From assembly GCA_937896295.1 (NCBI GenBank), contig CALBME010000171.1, forward strand, positions 1-14,931: a stretch of 14,931 bases of DNA, given 5' to 3'. This stretch comes from an uncultured Micavibrio sp. Its GTDB lineage: Bacteria > Pseudomonadota > Alphaproteobacteria > Micavibrionales > UBA1664. Shown piece by piece: positions 1 to 6,390 of the stretch (position 1 is its first letter; each line of letters starts with the position of its first letter). Both the position numbers and the translations under genes were made by a program. The notes beneath the pieces were generated by a model. The model saw only the letters and a list, made by a program, of their open reading frames with translations, searched no databases and was not told the origin of the DNA.

Positions 1-381
1 GTAGAGCGCCAGCACGTAGGTGCTGTTCAGCGGGCCGCCTTCGGTGATCAGGTACGGGCCGTTGAACTCCTGGAAGGCGTGCACCATCTGCATGATCAGG
101 TTGAAGAAGATCACCGGCGTGATCAGCGGCACGGTGATGCGCCAGAACTGCTGGGTCTTGCTGGCACCGTCGATCTCGGCGGCCTCGTACAGCGAGACCG
201 GCACGTTCTGCAGCGCGGCCAGGAAGATCACCATCGCCGAGCCGAACTGCCAGGTGAACAGCAGCACGATGGTCCACATCGAGTAGTGCTCGTCGGCCAG
301 CCAGGCCACCGGCTCGGTGATCAGGCCGAGATCGAAGAGCAGCCAGAGGGCCGGCGAGAGCGCGAGCAGGACCAGCGCGAC
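1..381 (-). CDS. Sugar ABC transporter permease (MalF/UgpA family), fragment
   Basis: Reading the minus strand gives the second half of a binding-protein-dependent transport permease, the inner-membrane channel subunit of a carbohydrate ABC importer. The permease/ATPase contact loop (EAA loop) is clear: EAAEIDGASKTQQFWRITVP, followed by a hydrophobic segment (LITPVIFFNLIMQMV). Ahead of it is another membrane segment (MWTIVLLFTWQFGSAMVIFL) and after it the family motif ITEGGPLNSTYVLALY. The gene is cut at its 3' end by the window edge, so the last membrane helix is missing. Its 5' half is absent: recognisable similarity fades around 330-380, where an EAL gene on the other strand begins. Family members are about 290-310 residues and only ~127 are here. 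No other transporter subunit is in view. The segment is more GC-rich than the rest of the window and looks foreign to it. The family call is firm; substrate is unknown. Confidence 0.85.
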
Positions 382-1242
382 GTGCCGCTGTCGATCTCGA
401 CGCTGAGCAGCGATGCGCTCGCGGCGGTCCAGGCGGGCCAACTGGTTGGTCGTCAGCAGCTCCAGCTCGACGCCGCCCTGCGGGTCGGCCTCGAGCGCCA
501 CGAGTTCCTGCCGTTCTACCAGCCGCTCATCGACCTGAAGTCCGGCGCGCTGGTCGGCTTCGAGGCGCTGATGCGCTGGCACCACCCGACCAAGGGCATG
601 ATCAGCCCGGCCGTTTTTATCCCGATTGCCGAAGAATCGGGCCTGATCGTGCATGCCTCGCGCTGGTCGCTGCGTGAGACGGTTTACATGATGAATCGCC
701 TGAAATTCGAGCATGACCTGCCCGAACCCTGGTTCTGTTCGATCAATTTCACCGGCCTGGACCTTGCTGCCGAGGATTTTGCCGACCACGTGGCCGAAAC
801 ACTGCAGGGCACGGGCATTCACCCCTCGCGCATCAAGCTGGAAATCACCGAACGCATGCTGATCGACGACCCCGAAGGGGCGATCAACACTCTTAAAAAA
901 TGCCGCGAGACCGGCCTGACCGTCGCACTGGACGATTTCGGCACCGGATATTCGTCCCTTTCCTATCTGCACCGTTTCCCCATCGATACGATGAAGATCG
1001 ACCGGTCCTTCGTGCTGGAGATGACGACCAGCCATGCCTCCCTCACCCTGGTGAAGGCGATTATCGCCCTGGCCAAGGGCTTGGGCATGTCCGTCGTGGC
1101 CGAAGGGGTTGAGAAACAGGAAGAGTCGGACCTTCTGCTCCAGAATGGGTGCGAAATGATCCAGGGTTATCTTTATGCAAAACCAATGTCGGAAGACGCC
1201 TTGGTAGAGTGGCTTAAAAAAAACGCGCAACCATCTGTTTAA
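382..1242 (+). CDS. EAL-domain cyclic-di-GMP phosphodiesterase, N-terminally truncated
   Basis: An almost complete EAL domain, which hydrolyses cyclic-di-GMP to linear pGpG in the cytosol. Visible motifs are FYQPLIDL, the signature FEALMRW (EAL at 562-570), the metal-ligand Asn in NFTGLDL, EITERML, DDFGTGYSSL (from 931), the lysine in MKIDRSF, AEGVE (from 1099) and the QGYLYAKPM end. All the usual catalytic acids are present, so activity is predicted, unlike degenerate receptors such as LapD. EAL proteins normally carry sensor or GGDEF domains upstream; here the sequence before about 390 is the antisense of an ABC permease. The reading frame is open back to base 1, but that part codes for nothing recognisable. 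GTG 382 is only a conventional left limit, and no true start is visible. Third codon positions are nearly all G/C before ~610 and more mixed afterwards. The gene ends 141 bp before the adhesin on the same strand. Confidence 0.85.
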   Translation: MPLSISTLSSDALAAVQAGQLVGRQQLQLDAALRVGLERHEFLPFYQPLIDLKSGALVGFEALMRWHHPTKGMISPAVFIPIAEESGLIVHASRWSLRETVYMMNRLKFEHDLPEPWFCSINFTGLDLAAEDFADHVAETLQGTGIHPSRIKLEITERMLIDDPEGAINTLKKCRETGLTVALDDFGTGYSSLSYLHRFPIDTMKIDRSFVLEMTTSHASLTLVKAIIALAKGLGMSVVAEGVEKQEESDLLLQNGCEMIQGYLYAKPMSEDALVEWLKKNAQPSV

Positions 1243-1276
1243 TATAAGCTTTATTCCGGATTTGCAGAAACGGGCG

Positions 1277-1321
1277 TTAACGAAGCTTTTACCCAATCCT
1301 TACCAAACCCTAACCACCCCA
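1277..1321 (+). promoter_or_regulatory. Phased TTA(A/C)C repeat array upstream of the adhesin (putative operator)
   Basis: Four imperfect direct repeats lie in the 141-bp gap before the adhesin: TTAACGAAGCT at 1277, TTACCCAATCC at 1289, TTACCAAACCC at 1300 and TAACCACCCCA at 1311. They are spaced 12, 11 and 11 bases apart, about one DNA helical turn. The alphaproteobacterial cell-cycle regulator CtrA binds TTAA-N7-TTAA, which also has an 11-base period; the match here is degenerate (for example TTAA-N7-TTTA from 1277). The repeats are seen directly; binding by CtrA or another response regulator is inference. No convincing sigma-70 promoter was recognised in this gap. Confidence 0.35.
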
Positions 1322-1383
1322 CTCGTATCATGGATGAACGCGCCGGCATTGTCCGGTTGTGCGCTTATTGGGGAAGTTAAGGA

Positions 1384-4300
1384 ATGGCCAAAGTATTTTC
1401 CGAAGGGTCTGGCAAAGGCGCGGACAGCGCGCATGCCCAGCAAACGATACTGACCGTATCCGGTTCTGAGATGGTCCGCCTCCCGGACGGGATAGACCCT
1501 GGCACGCTGGAAATGCACCGCGATGGCCAGAACCTGGTCCTGAACGCGCCCAACGGCGAAACCATCATCGTTGAAAACTATTTCTCCGGCCTCGAGGCGC
1601 CGGCACTCATATCCTCAACGGGCGCCCTGCTCTCCCCGGCCCTGGTACAGTCATTCCTGAAACTCGAAGGCGATATCAAAGTTGCCGCTGTCGAAGTGGC
1701 CAGCGACGGCTCGCCCGTGGGCGAGGTGTCGGAAGTCACGGGCAACGCCACCGTCACCCGCGCGGATGGCTCGGAAGAGACCATCACAAACGGAACCAAG
1801 ATTTACGAACACGACATCGTCGAAACCGACGCCAAGGGCGCGGTCAACATCAAGTTTGCCGACGAATCCACCTTTGCCGTTTCGCAAAACGCCCGCATGG
1901 CGATTGACGATTTCTCGTTCAACGCCGCCGACCAGTCGGGATCGACCGGCATTTCCATCCTGCGCGGCGTATTCATGTTTACATCCGGTCTGATTGGCCG
2001 TGAAAATCCTGATGCCGTTCATCTGGAAACGCCGGTCGGCTCCATCGGCATCCGCGGCACGATCATCGGCGGCGAAATCAGCGATGGCGGCAAATCACAG
2101 ATCTCGGTGCTGGAAGGCGCCATCGTTGTACGCAACGGTGCCGGCGAACAGATCCTTTCAAACCAGTTTGAAACCGTTCAACTGACAAGCTTCAATGCGC
2201 CGATCAGCAATATCGGCCAGCTCGACGCCAGAGGCATGACCAGTTCCTACGGGGCCGTCAGCGGCGTTTCACAACAACTGTTCACATCCATTCAGGACAC
2301 GGCACGCGAGGCTCCGGCCCAACAGCAACAACAACAGCAACCGACACAGGACACCCAGCCCGATAGCCAGAAGGCCGCTCCCGTGGATGGTCCGCAATCC
2401 AGCAATACAACGGAAAGCGCGCCCGCCCAGCAGGCCGTCGCCCAGACACCGGCCGCGGAAGCACCGGCACAGACAGCCCCCGCACAGGCCCCGGCGCCTG
2501 CCGCAGATGTTCCCGTATTCCAGACCCTGAGCACCGGCTCAGGCCTGGCAACCACGACCAGCGCCACAGGCAATGCGCCGTCAGCACCTGCGCCTGCACC
2601 GGCACCCGTGGCGCCCGTCATCGTGGCGCAACCCGCCCCCGCACCAGCACCGGTTCAGACCCAGACAGTGACGGTGGCTGAGCTGCCTCCGGCCCCGCAG
2701 CCGGTACCGTCCACCGTTTTCACATTCGGCGGCAGCGTCGCTGAAAACGCCACGAACGTTGTGGTCGGCAAACTTGGGCTGGCATCGTCATATGGTGCGA
2801 ACGTCGATTATTCGCTGATTAACAATCCCGGCGGTCTTTTTTCTGTCAGTGCAGCCGGTGTTGTTACCCTTGTCGGCACAGCCGGCGATTATGATGCCGG
2901 TTTGCGCGGTTATGATGTAGTTGTACGCGCCACCCGCACCGATACAGGCATTTTCACCGACACAAAACTCAGCATCGGCGTCACCAATATCGATGAAGCA
3001 CCGAGATTCAATTCTGTCGCAGATCTCACAGTGGCAGAAGGCGGTATCGTTACGTTGACCCCGGCCATGATTGGCGCCACGGATCCGGAAGGTACGGCCA
3101 TTACGTACGATTCCGTCAACAGTCATGTTGGGATTATTGTGAATGGTCAGGCCCATTCAACCTTTACACATGCTGACCTGATCCAGGGCCGCGTTCAACT
3201 GGTCCATGATGGATCGGAAGATGCATCGGCCATCATCAGGATCATGGCTGTGGATGCGACGGGCAACTCCACCATGCGCCTGTTCACAGTTAATCTTACA
3301 CCCGTCAACGACCTGCCGGTTGATCAGCATAACACCACCCCCGTGACCACGGTCGGCGGCATTACGGTTCTGACATCCGCACATCTGAGTTTCTCGGATG
3401 CAGAGACACCATCAGCCCAGATTGCCTACAGGGTTGGAAACGGTATTGCCGGCACCCTTCAGATTAAGGACAGCAATGGCGGATGGAACAACCTGACCGC
3501 CAACAGCACCTTTACCCAGGCTGACGTCAATGCCGGTAAGATACGCTTTGTCGAAAGCGGTAACGTGTCCACAGCCGGCATCAACCTGACCGTTCTGGAT
3601 GGTCAGGACGGCGAAGTGGCCCATACGCTCAACCTGAACGTAAACCAGCCTGCGCAGATCACAACGATTACAGCCGGCAGCACTTTCCTGGAAACGCCGG
3701 GTGCAACGACACTGACCACGGACAAAACAGTCGCAGCCCTGAGCATTGCCGATACAGGCGTGGGCGGTATTCCTTATGACTTCAAGGTCCTGAGCAACCA
3801 GGGCGGCACATACGTTATCGATAACCGCTTTCGAGTGGGCATTGTTGATGGAGCCTTCCAGATCGTCGCCAAGGCAGGTTCCACTTTCAACTACGAAACC
3901 GCCAGCAACCTACAACTCAAGGTCCGCCTGCAGGATGGCGCGAACGACCCCGTTACCAGCGGTGTCTTCAATTTCAACATCACCGACGTGAACGAAGCCG
4001 CCACCAGCATCACGCTGAAAGGCGGCAATCTTATTCTGGGGTCCTCGGAATATGACGGTGAAATGACCGGGAAGACCACCTCACCCATCATCGGTGTATT
4101 GGTCAGCAATGACCCGGATACAGGCGCATCCTATCGCCCGATCGCCAGCAAATACCAGGTGGTCAGCGTGACCGGCGGCAGCGTTGCGTTAAGCGCCAGC
4201 GATCTGGAAATTGTGAACCGGACACTGGATGATGGCCGCGTTGAACAGTTGCTGCGTCTCAAGACATCAAAAACTTTCAGTGCGTCGGGCGACACCTACA

Positions 4301-6387
4301 CCGTGACAATCGCCCTGGAAACGGCGGGCGGAACTGTAACCGAAAGCTTTACCGTACTGGGCCGGAATGATGTCCTTATGCTGGACAACCTGAACGGTCA
4401 AAACGGATTCCGCATCGTCAACCACACCAACGAAGGCGCGCTTTTCGGTGCATCGCTGGCTCTCGCCGACATGAATGGCGACGGTCAGAACGATCTGGTT
4501 GTCGGCGTACCGGGAAGTTATGATGGCGCCAGCCAGATTGGGGGCGTTTACGGTGTCAGCGCATCGCTATCCTCCCTCGCGGCTCAGCAAAAGGCCGCAA
4601 ACCAGGTATCACAGGGTATTATCGAACTGCAGACCACGCAGGCTGGCTATTACGCAGGAACGGCATGGGGTCACGGCCAACAGGTCGTAGACCTGAACCG
4701 CTTCGACAACAACGCAAATACAGCCATTGCTACGTCCAGCTGGGATCAGAATTTCGTCCAGATCACGTATAATAATGGCGGCACGCTGGTCAAAACCACC
4801 GTCTCGAACATCGATAACGATGAACACAACATCAGCCTGGCTACGGGCGACTTCAATGGTGACGGCTATAGCGACCTTCTGATCGGCGCAGGCAGCGCAG
4901 GCGACGGAAACGGCGCGGTGGGCATTCTGTATGGCAGTGCCTCACATGCCGCCAGCTATGCATGGTCCGGCCTGACAAAAATTTCTGGTCCAGCAGGCGC
5001 AATAGGCTTCGGCACGACTGTCGCATCGGTCGGCGACCTGAATGGTGATGGTTATGCCGACTTTGCAGTCAGCGCGCCGTACCAAGGGGACAATCAGGGC
5101 ACAGTGTCGATTTTCTTCGGTGCATCCAATGGTACCGCCCTGACCACGGCCGACATGACCATACGCACCATCATGGAAGACAACATGCTGGGCAGTGTGA
5201 TGTCTGGAGCTGGTGACTTCAACGGCGATGGCTATGACGACATGATGTTCAGCCGCAGCGCGAGCGAAGATGGCCGCGGATCCATCACCCTGATGTTCGG
5301 TAGCAGCTCCCTCGCCAACACGGTCGACGCACTCGATTACCTGAATTATCAGATCGGTTTCAATGGCATCGATATTCGCAACGCTACCGGACATCCGGAC
5401 AGCAAAATCGTGAATTTCGCCAATCTTGGCGATTTCAATGGCGATGGATATGACGATATCGGCATTGATGTCTCTCTCGCCAAGAGCGACGGCACATACG
5501 ACCACACCGTCTACCTTGTCTATGGCAACAATAGCGCGTCCCGCCAATACGACCTCGGCGAGATGATGAACAATTCGAACACCGCCTTTAAATTTATCAA
5601 GAATGGTAGCTGGGCAGGATCCTTATCTTTCCTGGCGTTGGGTGATATCGGGAATGATGGATTTGACGATATTGCCATTGGTGATCCTGGCGCGAATGAC
5701 ATAGACGGCGATGTATCTGTCGTTTATGGCGCTGCTTATGCAGGTGTGACATCATTTTCTGGCTCAGTCACCGGCACCACGAACACCTCCTACACCGGCA
5801 AATCCACCAACGACACGGTGGATAGCGGCAATGCCACAAGCTTAAGCTTCCATGGCGGGTTCGGCGACGATACCTTCATCATGCATGGCAATACCGCCGC
5901 CCTGCGCGAGTTTGATGGAAACGCTGGCAGTGGCGATAAATTACGCCTGTTCTTCAGCGACGGTGAAACAGGTGCAGGCAACACCGACACCATTGATCTG
6001 CGCGGCATATCGCAAAAGATATCAGGGGTGGAACGCATCGAATTCGACGCGAGCAGCAAACAGGATACACTGATCCTCAACATCAAGGATATCATCAGCC
6101 TGGCCCAGAGCAGCGATGACGTGGTGGGCGGATTCCATCGCCTGACCATCGCCGGACTGAATGTTGGAAACGACCTGAATCATCTGGCGATCAAGGGGCC
6201 GGACGGCAGTCTGGTTACCGATCTTTCAAGCCTGGGCGACGCCCTGCACTTCACAAAAAACGCGGTCAATACGATTGTAAATGACCATGAATATACGGTT
6301 TACACCAACACATCCGCAGGCGTTCAGCTGCTGGTCGATACGACAGTAGCAAGCGCGACATCACTGGCCACGGCCGTAACGGTATAA
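1384..6387 (+). CDS. Giant modular T1SS-type surface adhesin: FecR, cadherin/CSPG-like repeats, FG-GAP propeller
   Basis: 1667 residues, no Sec signal peptide. Residues ~20-90 form a small beta-rich prefix (VRLPDGIDPGTLEMHRDGQN) of the kind seen at the start of BapA/LapA-like proteins. Residues ~112-270 are a FecR domain (GEVSEVTGNATVTRADGS, LETPVGSIGIRGT). Residues ~306-440 are a Gln/Pro/Ala linker. Residues ~445-1000 are cadherin- and CSPG-like beta repeats with joints VTNIDEAP, LTPVNDLP and ITDVNEA, and FTHADLIQG/FTQADVNAG motifs. Residues ~1020-1465 are an FG-GAP propeller. Residues ~1490-1667 are LapA-like: one RTX-like GFGDDTF, GVERIEF, and an ending YTVYTNTSAGVQLLVDTTV typical of type I secretion signals. 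An in-frame TAA at 1378 forces the start to ATG 1384 or later, and GGAAG lies 7 bases before that ATG. The convergent T1SS operon is the likely exporter. Surface adhesin is inferred from architecture; ligand unknown. Confidence 0.9.
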   Translation: MAKVFSEGSGKGADSAHAQQTILTVSGSEMVRLPDGIDPGTLEMHRDGQNLVLNAPNGETIIVENYFSGLEAPALISSTGALLSPALVQSFLKLEGDIKVAAVEVASDGSPVGEVSEVTGNATVTRADGSEETITNGTKIYEHDIVETDAKGAVNIKFADESTFAVSQNARMAIDDFSFNAADQSGSTGISILRGVFMFTSGLIGRENPDAVHLETPVGSIGIRGTIIGGEISDGGKSQISVLEGAIVVRNGAGEQILSNQFETVQLTSFNAPISNIGQLDARGMTSSYGAVSGVSQQLFTSIQDTAREAPAQQQQQQQPTQDTQPDSQKAAPVDGPQSSNTTESAPAQQAVAQTPAAEAPAQTAPAQAPAPAADVPVFQTLSTGSGLATTTSATGNAPSAPAPAPAPVAPVIVAQPAPAPAPVQTQTVTVAELPPAPQPVPSTVFTFGGSVAENATNVVVGKLGLASSYGANVDYSLINNPGGLFSVSAAGVVTLVGTAGDYDAGLRGYDVVVRATRTDTGIFTDTKLSIGVTNIDEAPRFNSVADLTVAEGGIVTLTPAMIGATDPEGTAITYDSVNSHVGIIVNGQAHSTFTHADLIQGRVQLVHDGSEDASAIIRIMAVDATGNSTMRLFTVNLTPVNDLPVDQHNTTPVTTVGGITVLTSAHLSFSDAETPSAQIAYRVGNGIAGTLQIKDSNGGWNNLTANSTFTQADVNAGKIRFVESGNVSTAGINLTVLDGQDGEVAHTLNLNVNQPAQITTITAGSTFLETPGATTLTTDKTVAALSIADTGVGGIPYDFKVLSNQGGTYVIDNRFRVGIVDGAFQIVAKAGSTFNYETASNLQLKVRLQDGANDPVTSGVFNFNITDVNEAATSITLKGGNLILGSSEYDGEMTGKTTSPIIGVLVSNDPDTGASYRPIASKYQVVSVTGGSVALSASDLEIVNRTLDDGRVEQLLRLKTSKTFSASGDTYTVTIALETAGGTVTESFTVLGRNDVLMLDNLNGQNGFRIVNHTNEGALFGASLALADMNGDGQNDLVVGVPGSYDGASQIGGVYGVSASLSSLAAQQKAANQVSQGIIELQTTQAGYYAGTAWGHGQQVVDLNRFDNNANTAIATSSWDQNFVQITYNNGGTLVKTTVSNIDNDEHNISLATGDFNGDGYSDLLIGAGSAGDGNGAVGILYGSASHAASYAWSGLTKISGPAGAIGFGTTVASVGDLNGDGYADFAVSAPYQGDNQGTVSIFFGASNGTALTTADMTIRTIMEDNMLGSVMSGAGDFNGDGYDDMMFSRSASEDGRGSITLMFGSSSLANTVDALDYLNYQIGFNGIDIRNATGHPDSKIVNFANLGDFNGDGYDDIGIDVSLAKSDGTYDHTVYLVYGNNSASRQYDLGEMMNNSNTAFKFIKNGSWAGSLSFLALGDIGNDGFDDIAIGDPGANDIDGDVSVVYGAAYAGVTSFSGSVTGTTNTSYTGKSTNDTVDSGNATSLSFHGGFGDDTFIMHGNTAALREFDGNAGSGDKLRLFFSDGETGAGNTDTIDLRGISQKISGVERIEFDASSKQDTLILNIKDIISLAQSSDDVVGGFHRLTIAGLNVGNDLNHLAIKGPDGSLVTDLSSLGDALHFTKNAVNTIVNDHEYTVYTNTSAGVQLLVDTTVASATSLATAVTV
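2320..2340 (+). repeat. CAA/CAG tract encoding seven glutamines in the adhesin linker
   Basis: Seven consecutive CAA or CAG codons encode Gln 313-319, at the start of a Gln/Pro/Ala-rich linker (residues ~306-440) that separates the FecR domain from the cadherin-like repeats. The unit is three bases, so length variation would change linker length and not the reading frame. The linker is probably flexible and could span the periplasm or outer-membrane pore; that role is inference. Confidence 0.7.
4440..5740 (+). repeat. Seven FG-GAP repeats (beta-propeller) within the adhesin
   Basis: Six clear integrin-alpha-like FG-GAP units contain the calcium loop DxNxDGxxD or a close variant: DMNGDGQND (residue ~1028), DFNGDGYSD (~1155), DLNGDGYAD (~1216), DFNGDGYDD (~1277 and ~1349) and DIGNDGFDD (~1419). 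Each is followed by a short hydrophobic strand (such as LLIG or FAVSAP) and usually by a VxxxYG or FFG strand. A seventh, degenerate unit (DLNRFDNNANTAIATS, ~1101) fills the double-length gap between the first two, giving the seven blades usual for this fold, at about 60-70 residues each. The bases are also repeated, with variants of GACTTCAATGGCGATGG in several blades. Confidence 0.85.
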
Positions 6388-6390
6388 AGT

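Noticed and set aside
79..381. Upstream extension of the EAL reading frame (open from base 1, ATG at 79)
   Set aside because: The encoded residues resemble no protein, while the opposite strand clearly encodes an ABC permease; in high-GC DNA open antisense frames are common.
1213..1242. Eight-A run near the EAL C-terminus as a programmed frameshift site
   Set aside because: The zero frame gives a normal EAL ending (EWLKKNAQPSV) and no extension of interest is seen in the other frames.
1330..1380. A 16-codon ORF (MDERAGIVRLCAYWGS) ending 3 bases before the adhesin ATG
   Set aside because: No ribosome-binding site, repeat of a rare codon or attenuator structure supports it; its stop only serves to fix the adhesin start.
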